Assembly: GCF_042652925.1 (NCBI RefSeq)
Contig: NZ_JBHSHC010000016.1
Span: 9,528 to 73,527 of the forward strand
Direction: 5' to 3'
Source of the DNA: Effusibacillus consociatus
GTDB lineage: Bacteria > Bacillota > Bacilli > Tumebacillales > Effusibacillaceae
DNA length: 64,000 nucleotides
Shown here: piece by piece, positions 1-7,539 of the stretch
Layout: each line of letters starts with the position of its first letter
How positions within the stretch are numbered: position 1 is the first letter of the stretch
Made by a program: the position numbers and the translations under genes
The notes under the pieces: generated by a model
What the model saw: the letters and a program-made list of their open reading frames with translations, nothing else
Told to the model about the DNA's origin: nothing
Database searches by the model: none

Positions 1-735
1 GCGGCCCAGACCGAACAACAGCACACATTCTGCCGTCCATCGGCCAATTCCTCTTAATTCGCTCATCGCTTCTATAGCCTCTTCATTTGACATTTCGGCT
101 ATCCTGTCTTCCCTGAATTTTCCCCCTGCCACAAGCCTTGCAAAATCGATCACATATTCAGCTTTTCGCTGCGAGTATTTAAGTCCACGCAGTTCTTCGT
201 ATGACAGTGAAGCTACTTTTTCCGGCGGGGGGAATGCGTAAAACGTCTGACCTTTCCATTCAAACGATTGATTGCAAAGAGTGATAAGCGAATGCTTTAA
301 ATTTGCGGCAAAGGTTAAATTGACCTGTTGTCCAATGATGGATAAGATCATTGCCTCATAAATTCCGGGTTCCAGCAGCATGTGAATGCCGCGGTGCTGC
401 AGGGTCATCCGGTACAGCACAGGGTCATTTTTTTGCGCCATGTCATAAAAAGGGGACAGCGGCCGATCCAACGAAAATACATGCCTGCATTTGGAAAATG
501 CCTGATTGGCTTGGGCCTCTGTCTTTGCATTATACGCGGTAAGGCGCACTTCCGGTTTCTCGATTGTTCCGGATGAAGTGAGTTTGACCAGAACCGGTTG
601 TCCGTCGATCAGGAACAATCTGCAAATCGAATCGTTCTCTGTCTGATAGAGAACGCGGTTGGAAGATTGGCGCAGGCGGTCAAACAAGTGAGAAAAGTTG
701 AAGGGTGAGGGTGGATTCAGTGTGATTTCGTACAT
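1..735 (-). CDS. DNA-3-methyladenine glycosylase, AlkA/HhH-GPD type (partial)
   Basis: Base-excision repair glycosylase that removes alkylated bases. The start is an ATG at 735-733 with a GGAG site just upstream on the minus strand; 245 codons are read to the window edge and the C-terminus lies outside. The visible part has the N-terminal AlkA-like domain, a segment around residue 125 (EAMILSIIGQQVN) typical of the family, and the helix-hairpin-helix LRGIGRWTAECVLLFGLGR at the edge. The catalytic Asp, which follows that hairpin in the family, is not in the window. Divergent from the DUF2797 gene at 810. Confidence 0.85.
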   Translation of the reverse strand, partial: MYEITLNPPSPFNFSHLFDRLRQSSNRVLYQTENDSICRLFLIDGQPVLVKLTSSGTIEKPEVRLTAYNAKTEAQANQAFSKCRHVFSLDRPLSPFYDMAQKNDPVLYRMTLQHRGIHMLLEPGIYEAMILSIIGQQVNLTFAANLKHSLITLCNQSFEWKGQTFYAFPPPEKVASLSYEELRGLKYSQRKAEYVIDFARLVAGGKFREDRIAEMSNEEAIEAMSELRGIGRWTAECVLLFGLGR

Positions 736-809
736 TATAAGGCTCCTTTTTCAATTCTCTTGCCGGTTGATTATGGTAGAATAGAATCACGAAAGAGAGG
801 GGGCTTATC

Positions 810-1613
810 ATGTCCTACATAGGTTTTTTATCCGACTTGGAACATGAACCGAATGAACCGGTGCAATATTATCTTCCGCTCGACAGAGAACGTGTCCCTC
901 TCAATCCGTATATCGGACACGAAATAGAGCTGCGTTATCTCGGTGAAAAAGCCTGCTGCACATGCGGACGCAAAGCGAAGAAGCTGTTCAATAACGGGTA
1001 CTGCTATCCGTGTTTTACAAAGTTGGCCGAGTGCGATTTGTGCATTGTGAAGCCGCACCAATGTCATTATGATCAAGGAACCTGCCGGGATACCGAGTTT
1101 GCCGAGTCCAATTGCATGACGGCCCATTACGTATATTTGGCTTTAAGCTCCGGGATCAAGGTGGGGCTTACGCGCAAGAACAGAGGCAAAGCAAGGTGGA
1201 TTGATCAGGGTGCGATTCAGGCAATTCCGATTGCCGAAGTTCCAACCCGAAAAGCAGCCGGAGAGATGGAATATTTTATTTCCCAGCACATACCTGACAA
1301 AACCGATTGGCGGAAAATGCTTGCCGGTAAAGTGGAAGAATGCGATCTGTTGGAAATTCGGGAGCAAATCCGTTCGCTGCTTCCGGAGGAATACCGGGAA
1401 TATCTGTTGGATGATCAGGAGATTTATCAATTTACGTATCCGATTCTCGAAACGCTTGAGAAAATAAAATCTCTTTCGTTCGATAAACAGGAAGTGATAA
1501 AGGGACGGTTGATGGGAATCAAAGGGCAGTATCTGATTCTTGACCATGCGGTTCTGAATATCAAGAAACACACAGGATACAAGATAGAAGTCGTTCTACG
1601 CCCACTCGGTTAA
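810..1613 (+). CDS. DUF2797 family zinc-finger-like protein
   Basis: A 267-residue protein matching the DUF2797 family, whose function is not established. The ATG follows an AGAGAGGGGG ribosome site. Residues 49-102 hold a cysteine-rich segment (C49, C50, C52, C65, C68, C75, C78, C85, C92, C102) spaced like treble-clef or zinc-ribbon metal sites. A following motif, KVGLTRKNRGKARWIDQGA, recalls the GIY-YIG-like part of the family, which is an inference. Its 3' end overlaps the convergent DUF1450 gene by 18 bp. It sits in a run of small cysteine-rich proteins. Confidence 0.85.
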   Translation: MSYIGFLSDLEHEPNEPVQYYLPLDRERVPLNPYIGHEIELRYLGEKACCTCGRKAKKLFNNGYCYPCFTKLAECDLCIVKPHQCHYDQGTCRDTEFAESNCMTAHYVYLALSSGIKVGLTRKNRGKARWIDQGAIQAIPIAEVPTRKAAGEMEYFISQHIPDKTDWRKMLAGKVEECDLLEIREQIRSLLPEEYREYLLDDQEIYQFTYPILETLEKIKSLSFDKQEVIKGRLMGIKGQYLILDHAVLNIKKHTGYKIEVVLRPLG

Positions 1614-1838
1614 TTCGGATTCGATTTTGGTGCGGATGCTGCTCATCAGGGAATCAAGATCTTCCGCTACTACGATATCGCCGTTAACCATGACATACGG
1701 TTTTTGTGCACACAACTCGCACTCGCTTAAGCAAGAACTGCGCATGACCGAAGTTCCCGCAAACTTTTCTTCCAGAATTTCAAGATTGAGAGAAGCAGCG
1801 GGGTTGCTTTCACAAACTTCCACAATTACGATACCCAT
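1596..1838 (-). CDS. DUF1450 (YuzB-like) protein
   Basis: An 80-residue member of DUF1450, the YuzB family of small thioredoxin-like proteins of unknown function. The conserved cysteines are present: C9 in the first beta-strand segment and C36/C40/C43 in SSCLSECELCAQKPY, followed by VNGDIV. ATG at 1838 with an AAGGAGAG site. A second family member lies at 3137 on the other strand. The cysteine pattern suggests a redox or metal-binding role, not shown here. Confidence 0.85.
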   Translation of the reverse strand: MGIVIVEVCESNPAASLNLEILEEKFAGTSVMRSSCLSECELCAQKPYVMVNGDIVVAEDLDSLMSSIRTKIESELTEWA

Positions 1839-1944
1839 GTTGAACTCTCCTTTTCACTGCTGCTAACCAGTAGTGTACCAAGAACTGCAACGGAAAACCA
1901 TATTCGAGAGTACTATCTTTTGGACGGGAGGGAAGGAGATGGAA

Positions 1945-2337
1945 ATGAAGACGGGGGTCGTACTGGTGGCACACGGCAGCCGGGAGCCATCAGCCAACGA
2001 AGAATTGGTGAGGATTGCAGAACTTCTGAACCAAGATCCTGATTACCAGATAGTTCAACCGGCGTATCTTGAATTAGCTGAACCGGATATTCCCACCGGA
2101 ATTGACCTGTGTGTGAAAAAAGGGGCTGACCGCGTCATTGTAGTGCCTTATTTTCTATTGGCCGGCTCTCATGTTCGGGAAGATTTGCCCCGGTTGGTCG
2201 CTGATGCATCCGCAAGACATCCCGGAATCCCGATCCGTTTGGTGGAGTCGTTAGGGTATCATCCGGTTCTGACAGACATCGTTCTGGACCGGGTGAATGC
2301 GGTCCTGACGTCGGATGAAAAGCAGGAGGAAGAGTGA
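1945..2337 (+). CDS. sirB: Sirohydrochlorin chelatase, SirB/CbiX small form
   Basis: A 130-residue class II chelatase that inserts Fe2+ (SirB) or Co2+ (CbiX) into sirohydrochlorin. Two histidines fit the metal site: H10 in VLVAHGSRE and H76 in LLAGSHVRED. The ATG at 1945 is preferred over 1939 because it lies 6 nt from the GGAAGGAG site. The stop TGA overlaps the ATG of the UGA-containing gene by one base (TGATG), so the two are translationally coupled. The metal cannot be decided from sequence, and no siroheme or cobalamin operon is near. The symbol follows the small-chelatase family. Confidence 0.85.
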   Translation: MKTGVVLVAHGSREPSANEELVRIAELLNQDPDYQIVQPAYLELAEPDIPTGIDLCVKKGADRVIVVPYFLLAGSHVREDLPRLVADASARHPGIPIRLVESLGYHPVLTDIVLDRVNAVLTSDEKQEEE

Positions 2338-2630
2338 TGAGAATTCAGGTGGACGCAAAAGCAAAAACGTATATTCGCCAACGTTCCCATGCAGTGCATC
2401 TCGAACTTCCCACAATCACGAGGGCCTGCTGAGGTAATGCCCAGTTTGCCCCGTCCGTGCGGCTGGGGGAACCCCGTTATAAGCAGCATCTTTACGAAAA
2501 ACAAGAACATGACGGGATTGAGGTCTATATCCCGCGACAAATTCATCAAGAAGATTTAACGATCGGCTTGAACCGCCTCTTTGGCTTTCCGTATCTCGTG
2601 ATTCGGGGGTGGCGTCCGATCGGTTTTTAA
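2337..2630 (+). CDS. Candidate HesB-like selenoprotein (CC/Se-motif type) with in-frame UGA
   Basis: The frame opens at ATG 2337, coupled to sirB and preceded by AGGAGGA. It meets TGA at 2430-2432 (codon 32) and continues open for 65 codons to TAA 2628-2630: 97 residues if UGA is read. The UGA directly follows Cys31, giving C-U-G-N-A-Q-F-A-P, the position of the Cys-Cys/Cys-Sec motif in a family of small HesB-like (seleno)proteins. Conserved-looking sequence runs on both sides of the UGA: SVRLGEPRY, DGIEVYIP and IRGWRPIGF after it. A hairpin with SECIS geometry follows the UGA. No selA/B/C/D gene is in the window. Alternatives are a nonsense pseudogene or sequencing error. Role unknown, possibly redox or Fe-S related. 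Confidence 0.7.
2430..2467 (+). promoter_or_regulatory. Candidate bacterial SECIS element
   Basis: Directly 3' of the UGA (2430-2432), CCCAG (2440-2444) can pair with CTGGG (2463-2467), and CCG (2451-2453) with CGG (2460-2462), leaving a six-base apical loop TCCGTG at 2454-2459. A 6-nt bulge lies on the 5' side. The loop starts about 22 nt after the UGA, inside the distance known for bacterial SECIS, and contains G and GU. An alternative GGGG/CCCC hairpin at 2465-2475 competes. Confidence 0.45.
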
Positions 2631-2660
2631 GCCCTTGATCTCATGGTCAAGGGCTTTTTT
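2630..2660 (+). terminator. Rho-independent terminator
   Basis: GCCCTTGA pairs with TCAAGGGC around an 8-nt loop and is followed by six T. It ends the sirB/UGA-gene transcript, so the whole 97-codon frame lies within the transcribed unit. Confidence 0.85.
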
Positions 2661-2702
2661 GTTCATACTACAGGAGAACCAATCTGTGGAAGGTGATTGT
2701 GT

Positions 2703-2867
2703 ATGGGGTGCTGGATGTACGAATCTCGTTTATACGATAGCCGATCGATTGCCCAATATGTTGCGATGTGCGTTCGCGATGATCAACTGCTGTCGGGAGC
2801 CCGTGAGCCGAAGGTACATATTTTTCGAACTCGAAAAGGGAAGTACGGTGTCAAGTATCAAGTGTAG
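2703..2867 (+). CDS. Small hypothetical protein (54 aa)
   Basis: ATG at 2703 lies about 9 nt after GGAAGGTG. The product, starting MGCWMYESRLYDS, is 54 residues, mixed charge, ending in a basic strand-like stretch (VHIFRTRKGKYGVKYQV). I do not recognise a family. Its TAG is part of the TAGGAGG ribosome site of the next gene, which argues for translation in an operon. It has no membrane segment. Confidence 0.5.
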   Translation: MGCWMYESRLYDSRSIAQYVAMCVRDDQLLSGAREPKVHIFRTRKGKYGVKYQV

Positions 2868-2878
2868 GAGGCGTTTGG

Positions 2879-3109
2879 ATGGAATACGTGTGCCCCTTGT
2901 GCAACGGATTGACTCAGTTTAAAGGTACATGCTCCCGGTGTGGAACCGCTCTTCAAGACGATGGAATTGTATCGGACTATGCAGGACCTTATTCCCCGTA
3001 CGAGTTGTCTCCCCGTATGGAACAAACGTCAGATCGATGCGTTCATCTTCTGCATTGTCCAACATGTGGAAAAGAGTCTTATGCAATTATCCAAAATGAT
3101 GTAATATAG
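2879..3109 (+). CDS. Zinc-ribbon protein (76 aa)
   Basis: Starts at ATG 2879 after TAGGAGG. Cysteines C5/C8 with C18/C21 (CPLC...CSRC) form a zinc-ribbon knuckle pair; a second CPTC at C60/C63 follows C54. The family is not recognised. Such small ribbons usually bind one zinc and mediate contacts. The gene lies between the 54-residue ORF and the second DUF1450 gene, in a run of small cysteine-rich proteins. Confidence 0.7.
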   Translation: MEYVCPLCNGLTQFKGTCSRCGTALQDDGIVSDYAGPYSPYELSPRMEQTSDRCVHLLHCPTCGKESYAIIQNDVI

Positions 3110-3136
3110 AGGGAGATTGTAGTTCGTACAAAGGGG

Positions 3137-3415
3137 ATGTCGCTGTTGTCTTCTCTATCGTTGAAATTCTGCAAAAAGAATCTGGAACTCCATTCACAAA
3201 CGGTTTATGACGCTTTGAGAGAACGGTATCCGAATGAAAAAATAGAAATTGTCGATTGCGTTGGTACCGAATTTTGCAGTACATGTGCCGATGTACCGTT
3301 TGCCCTTCGCAATAATGCTTTGGTTGGCGGAAGAACGGCCAGGGATTTGTTCTACAAATTGGAACGCGGCATGGTATTTCTGGAAAAACTGCCGGAAAGT
3401 AAGAAGGCTGAATAA
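3137..3415 (+). CDS. DUF1450 protein, second copy
   Basis: A 92-residue DUF1450 relative with C12, then C41, C47 and C50 in VDCVGTEFCSTCADVPFALRNN, the same cysteine layout as the copy at 1596 but with one extra residue between the second and third Cys. The start is uncertain: ATG 3137 abuts AAAGGGG, and a TTG about 9 nt after the same site is an alternative. Function unknown. A terminator follows. Confidence 0.75.
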   Translation: MSLLSSLSLKFCKKNLELHSQTVYDALRERYPNEKIEIVDCVGTEFCSTCADVPFALRNNALVGGRTARDLFYKLERGMVFLEKLPESKKAE

Positions 3416-3434
3416 TAAAAGGTTTGCGCACACC

Positions 3435-3460
3435 GGGACTGTGAGAAACAGTCCTTTTTC
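3435..3460 (+). terminator. Rho-independent terminator
   Basis: GGACTGT pairs with ACAGTCC over a short GAGAA loop, followed by TTTTTC. It ends the DUF1450 transcript just before the oxidoreductase gene. Confidence 0.75.
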
Positions 3461-3485
3461 ATTTGGGGAGGGAAGGAGGATCCGA

Positions 3486-4730
3486 ATGTTGGACGTTGTG
3501 GTGATCGGGGCAGGTTTGGCCGGGCTTTCGGCTGCGAGGGAATTACAGAGAAGAGGCGCTAATGTACTCGTACTTGAGAAAGAGAAACGGATCGGCGGAC
3601 GGGTCTTGACACAAAGAGTACCGGATGAAGACGGGACCCAATTCGAGCAGGGGGCCCAATTTTTTGCCCATCATTTCAAAACGGTTCGAACCTTGGCCCG
3701 AAACCTCCAAGTTCCTTTGGTTCCAAGACCTTTTTCACTGCGGATGCGGGTGGGGCAGGAGTGGCGGGAAGCACGGTATGACCGGTGGAACATTCTTTTG
3801 AATCTGCCGGGGGTCCCATGGAATGTAAGGCATCAGATTGTGCGGCTTTTAAGGGAAACGAGTAAGAGGGGAATTGAAGACATGGCGCTCGCCGAATATG
3901 CCAAACGGTTCCACACATCCATTTACGAATACATGATTGCTCCGTTCCACCAAACAATGTTCTTCAGTAACCCGGACGCAGAATCCACATACCATTTTTT
4001 TAACCATTTCGGGATTCCGAATTCACAACGCATTTACCTCCCGGGCGGCGGGATGATTCGATTGGCGGAAGCTTTGGTTCAAGGCCTCAAGGTTCGCATT
4101 GGACAAAGGGTGGAGAAGGTCGAATCAAATACGGATTCTGTGGCAATTTCGGTCCGAACGGGTACACAGGTTGAAATTCTGCGATCCCGTTACGTTATTC
4201 TGGCAGTTTCGGGCAACCAAGTGTTGTTGCTGACGGAAGCAGGAGAGTATACACGTAAGACAAGCGAATTTCTGCAAAGTGTTAAATACGCAGGGACCGC
4301 GGTTCTTTCCTTTCGTGTGAAAAAAGCAGGTGCCCATTTTGGCTTCAGCATTCCCCCTAAATACGGTTCGATCCTGTCCGGCGGCGTGTCCAACTGCAGC
4401 AGGATCTGGAACGTGATGCTTACGAACCATGCGTATCAAGAGCTTCGGGAAGAAACGGATGAGCAGATCATGAAAAGGGTGGCTGAGGAAATGAAAAGAT
4501 GGCTGCCGGAAATGGGGGCCGATTTCTCAGATATGAAAATCCGGAGATGGGCAGCCGCCATCCCCAGATTTCAACCCGGATTCGATCAGTACGGTCCTTT
4601 GTCGAAACAAAATGAAAACGGCAGAATTCAACTGGCGGGTGATTATCTCGAACTTGGCTGTACGGAAGGGGCAGTGCGTTCCGGTCTTCAGGCGGCCGCG
4701 AAAGTTGCCGCTTTCTTACAAAAAGACTAA
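3486..4730 (+). CDS. FAD-dependent amine-oxidase-family oxidoreductase
   Basis: A 414-residue flavoprotein of the NAD(P)/FAD amine oxidase-protoporphyrinogen oxidase superfamily. The ATG follows GGAAGGAGGA. The N-terminus has the Rossmann dinucleotide motif VVVIGAGLAGLSAARELQRR, then LEKEKRIGGRV. The C-terminal FAD motif is IQLAGDYLELGCTEGAVRSG. The substrate cannot be told from sequence; desaturase, porphyrinogen oxidase and amine oxidase activities all occur in this group. The gene overlaps the convergent metal exporter by 4 bp. Confidence 0.85.
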   Translation: MLDVVVIGAGLAGLSAARELQRRGANVLVLEKEKRIGGRVLTQRVPDEDGTQFEQGAQFFAHHFKTVRTLARNLQVPLVPRPFSLRMRVGQEWREARYDRWNILLNLPGVPWNVRHQIVRLLRETSKRGIEDMALAEYAKRFHTSIYEYMIAPFHQTMFFSNPDAESTYHFFNHFGIPNSQRIYLPGGGMIRLAEALVQGLKVRIGQRVEKVESNTDSVAISVRTGTQVEILRSRYVILAVSGNQVLLLTEAGEYTRKTSEFLQSVKYAGTAVLSFRVKKAGAHFGFSIPPKYGSILSGGVSNCSRIWNVMLTNHAYQELREETDEQIMKRVAEEMKRWLPEMGADFSDMKIRRWAAAIPRFQPGFDQYGPLSKQNENGRIQLAGDYLELGCTEGAVRSGLQAAAKVAAFLQKD

Positions 4731-5437
4731 ATCAGAGCAAGATGCTCCAGGGATCTAAACAAAACGTAAATTCCAAGACCTAGAATTAAAAAGGAAGACA
4801 AGAAAGTGAGAGATTGAATCACTCGGCGTTTTTCCAAAAACTCAATCGAGTGTCCAGCCCTTACCACAATCATGCCGATCGTACTCATTGCGAGAGCGCT
4901 TCCCACCGAAAACGCAGCTACCAATCCCATTCCTGCAGGGATTTGATCCGCTGCGACAGCCGCAAGGAAGATTGCCATTGCGCTTGGACAGGGAATCAAT
5001 CCGGTAAAGAAACCAACCGCAAACAACCGGGGCCATGATGTAGGAGTGTCATGAGAATGGTGGTGAGCTCCATGGTGATGATCACAGGTTTCCTCATGCT
5101 TGTGACCTATGGTTCCCACTACTACAACTTTCGGTCGCAGTTGGCCGTAAAGGAGTCGTATCCCAAGAAGAGTGATCATTCCGCCTGAAAGTAGTTCAAT
5201 CCAATGAGAGAGATGAACCGGAACCAGCATCTTTACAGTTGAAGAGGCGGCAAAGGCGAGTAAAACGATCGACAGCGTATGCGCAATCGCTGATATAATG
5301 CCTAACAACACAGCCTCTTTCGCTTTCGCACGGGTTGAAATCAAATAAGCTGTCATGACCCCTTTTCCGTGTCCGGGTTCAAGTGAATGGAGCGATCCAA
5401 GACCAATTGCTGCAGGGATCGCGTACAGCAAATCCAT
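4727..5437 (-). CDS. Nickel/cobalt exporter, NicO/RcnA-like
   Basis: A 236-residue membrane protein with about six hydrophobic segments and the family signature LGSLHSLEPGHGKGVMTAYL near the N-terminus. A histidine-rich cytoplasmic loop (HHHGAHHHSHD) follows transmembrane segment 3, as in RcnA-type Ni/Co efflux proteins. A second signature, FFTGLIPCPSAMAIFLAA, follows. The ATG at 5437 is 8 nt from AAGGAGG and starts just before the first membrane segment; a longer reading to 5533 lacks a site. No metal-sensor gene is adjacent. Confidence 0.85.
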   Translation of the reverse strand: MDLLYAIPAAIGLGSLHSLEPGHGKGVMTAYLISTRAKAKEAVLLGIISAIAHTLSIVLLAFAASSTVKMLVPVHLSHWIELLSGGMITLLGIRLLYGQLRPKVVVVGTIGHKHEETCDHHHGAHHHSHDTPTSWPRLFAVGFFTGLIPCPSAMAIFLAAVAADQIPAGMGLVAAFSVGSALAMSTIGMIVVRAGHSIEFLEKRRVIQSLTFLSSFLILGLGIYVLFRSLEHLALI

Positions 5438-5588
5438 GTCGAATTCCTCCTTGTAGAGTTGTCTATAATCCTTATGCAGACTTGGCCCAAACATTTCCTC
5501 CCAATCTCGCCGGAAACCTCGGAATGGGCTCACCCCGTCCTTTTTGCCGGAATAGGATAGTACATCTCACAAGACTGAGGTGAGGCGG

Positions 5589-6320
5589 GTGCAAAAAAAC
5601 AAACAGACCGAAGTGAAGAGATTGGTAAAGAAAAGAGGCGCTCGATCCACCCAACCTGGGTCTTTCAATTCTTTCGTGGATATCGCTGACCGGTTTAAGC
5701 GGGCCGTTGTCATGATTGAAGTGCTGCAAGACCGTCGTCAGCGCAGAGTCCCGTTGTTCGGATTTGATTTTGTGCCGGAATCCAGCAACGAAGTTATGAA
5801 TGTTGGAACGGGTTTTGTCTGCGATAAGCGAGGGTATATCATTACGAATCAACATGTCGTCCAAGGAGCCAGCGAAGTGATTGTCAGTTTTAATGGAGAA
5901 AAGAAATCTCATTCCGCAAAGGTGATAAAAACAGACTACAATTTGGATCTGGCACTATTGAAAACCACATTGCCGCCAAACGTTCCGGCTCTCCGTCTTG
6001 GCAATTCGCGTGAGGTTCGGCCCGGAGAATGGGTGATGGCGATCGGGAACCCTTTAGGACTCGAACACTCGGTCACAGTGGGAGTTATCTCAGCTGTAAA
6101 CCGCCCCTTAACAATCGGAGACCGGCGCTACAAACACTTGATACAGACAGACGCCGCGATTAACCGCGGCAACAGCGGAGGGCCTCTATTTAATGCGAAT
6201 GGGGAAGTAATAGGGGTTAATACAGCCGTCTCGCAAAGTTCACAAGGAATTGGCTTCGCGATTGGAGCAGACGTTGTACGAAGCATGATCCGAAAATGGA
6301 TTCCGCCCGAAGGAAACTGA
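5589..6320 (+). CDS. Trypsin-like serine protease (S1C/HtrA-type catalytic domain only)
   Basis: A 243-residue protein with the catalytic triad of S1C proteases: H89 in TNQHVV, D120 in NLDLALL, S196 in GNSGGP. GTG 5589 is about 7 nt from GAGGTG; GTG 5580 is an alternative. Bacillus HtrA-type proteins have a membrane anchor and a C-terminal PDZ domain. Here the N-terminus is basic and polar with no signal or membrane segment, and the chain ends right after the protease domain. It is therefore likely cytoplasmic or exported by an unseen route. Confidence 0.85.
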   Translation: MQKNKQTEVKRLVKKRGARSTQPGSFNSFVDIADRFKRAVVMIEVLQDRRQRRVPLFGFDFVPESSNEVMNVGTGFVCDKRGYIITNQHVVQGASEVIVSFNGEKKSHSAKVIKTDYNLDLALLKTTLPPNVPALRLGNSREVRPGEWVMAIGNPLGLEHSVTVGVISAVNRPLTIGDRRYKHLIQTDAAINRGNSGGPLFNANGEVIGVNTAVSQSSQGIGFAIGADVVRSMIRKWIPPEGN

Positions 6321-6348
6321 GGTGTCTTTCGGGTATTTTCTTTTTATT
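6305..6348 (+). terminator. Rho-independent terminator of the protease gene
   Basis: CCCGAAGGA pairs with TCTTTCGGG (one G-T) with a 10-nt loop spanning the stop codon, then a T-rich tract. Confidence 0.7.
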
Positions 6349-6376
6349 TGGCGGATTTTGACGAATGTGGCATAAT
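6348..6376 (+). promoter_or_regulatory. Sigma-A-type promoter
   Basis: TTGGCG at 6348-6353 and CATAAT at 6371-6376 are separated by 17 nt, with TGTGG before the -10. It would drive the 26-residue ORF and the lipoprotein gene. Confidence 0.5.
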
Positions 6377-6411
6377 AGAAGAATACATACCCGGATCTGG
6401 AGGAAGCGAGT

Positions 6412-6492
6412 TTGGAAGAAGCATTTATTGTCGTACTGGTCGTATTTTTAACTTTCGGGATCGTAATTGCCCGTTCCAAGCGAAAAAAATAG
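6412..6492 (+). CDS. Small membrane peptide (26 aa)
   Basis: TTG at 6412 is preceded by GGAGGAAGCGAG. The product begins with two acidic residues, has one hydrophobic span (about residues 4-20) and ends RSKRKK, so the basic end would face the cytoplasm. It lies in the leader of the lipoprotein gene, 24 nt ahead of it. It may be a real single-span peptide or a leader ORF; no family is recognised. Confidence 0.45.
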   Translation: MEEAFIVVLVVFLTFGIVIARSKRKK

Positions 6493-6516
6493 TGCAATCA
6501 GGAGTTGTTCAACAGG

Positions 6517-7494
6517 ATGAAACTCGCGCATACAATCTGCGGCCTCGCAGTTCTTCTCACTGGCTCGTTGCTTTCCGCAGGATGTCATGCTCCTGCCTTG
6601 TCAACGATCAAGCCGGATAAGGAAAAGATTGCGGTTGGAATTGTCAGTTCAAAAGAACTGGCAAATTCCAAGGAAGTTCTGGAGTACACCGACAAGGTGT
6701 TTCAGCAATCCGCGGTCGTATTTGATATTCGCCCGCTCGAAAACGAAACGAAGGCACAAGAGGCCCTTGCTGCTCTGGCTTCGAATGAAAACATCGACTT
6801 GATTATTACCGAGTCGAAATACAGTCAATTTGTGGCCGAACTTGCAAAAACGAAGGATGAGAAAAAATTCGGGATTGTCGGAAATGTACCGAATCCGGAT
6901 CTGAAATCCGTACGTCTCGTGAATATCAATCGTGAACATCAGGCTTTCGTCGCGGGATTTCTGCTGGCAGGAGCCTCCCAGAAAGTACCGGTCGGAGTCA
7001 TTGTGCAAACCCCTCGTTCTTCGGAATCACCCGATTGGAAAGGGGTAATGGAAGGAATTCATTACGCTGGCGTCTCCACCCCTCCAACGGTTGTCACCCT
7101 CGATGAAGCAATGGCACCTGAAGGAGGTGGGCGGCTTAAATCACTTGCGCCACGGTTTTTTGTGCTTCTTGACCCTGTGTCTCCGGAGCAGTTGACAAGG
7201 CTTCAGGAAAGTGGAAAGCTGCTGTTCACCTTGCATGATTTGCCCAAAGTCTCTCCGAGTGTGGTTGCTCGTCCCAGACCGATTTTCACCGAAGGTGTGC
7301 AGGAAGAAGTTCAAGCTTTGTTGAATAATTCCTGGCAGGGCAAGCTTTCGGCAGCGGTTATGGGAACCGGGTATTTTGATATTATACGGACAGAAGCATT
7401 TCCTACAGAACTGCTCAATCAGTCAAAGCGAGTTGAGGAGGGGTTGCGCAATCGGACCCTCCAACCGGAAACTTATCTGAAACCTCCTAAATAA
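6517..7494 (+). CDS. Lipoprotein of the Bmp/PnrA/Med type
   Basis: A 325-residue substrate-binding-like lipoprotein. The signal peptide ends in a lipobox LLSAGC with Cys23 as the lipidation site. The body has the two-lobed periplasmic-binding pattern of basic membrane proteins: IDLIITE, EHQAFVAGFLLAGASQK and VGVIVQTPRS. PnrA-type members bind nucleosides; the ligand here is not known, and no transporter genes are adjacent. ATG 6517 is chosen because it puts the signal peptide in its usual position. The next gene is DUF3388. Confidence 0.75.
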   Translation: MKLAHTICGLAVLLTGSLLSAGCHAPALSTIKPDKEKIAVGIVSSKELANSKEVLEYTDKVFQQSAVVFDIRPLENETKAQEALAALASNENIDLIITESKYSQFVAELAKTKDEKKFGIVGNVPNPDLKSVRLVNINREHQAFVAGFLLAGASQKVPVGVIVQTPRSSESPDWKGVMEGIHYAGVSTPPTVVTLDEAMAPEGGGRLKSLAPRFFVLLDPVSPEQLTRLQESGKLLFTLHDLPKVSPSVVARPRPIFTEGVQEEVQALLNNSWQGKLSAAVMGTGYFDIIRTEAFPTELLNQSKRVEEGLRNRTLQPETYLKPPK

Positions 7495-7539
7495 GAAGAG
7501 GAGAGACAAATAGAATGAAACCTCAGAAGGAGGGTGTAT

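Noticed and set aside
2635..2922. 95-codon plus-strand ORF over the terminator
   Set aside because: It starts inside the terminator hairpin and overlaps the two better-supported genes at 2703 and 2879.
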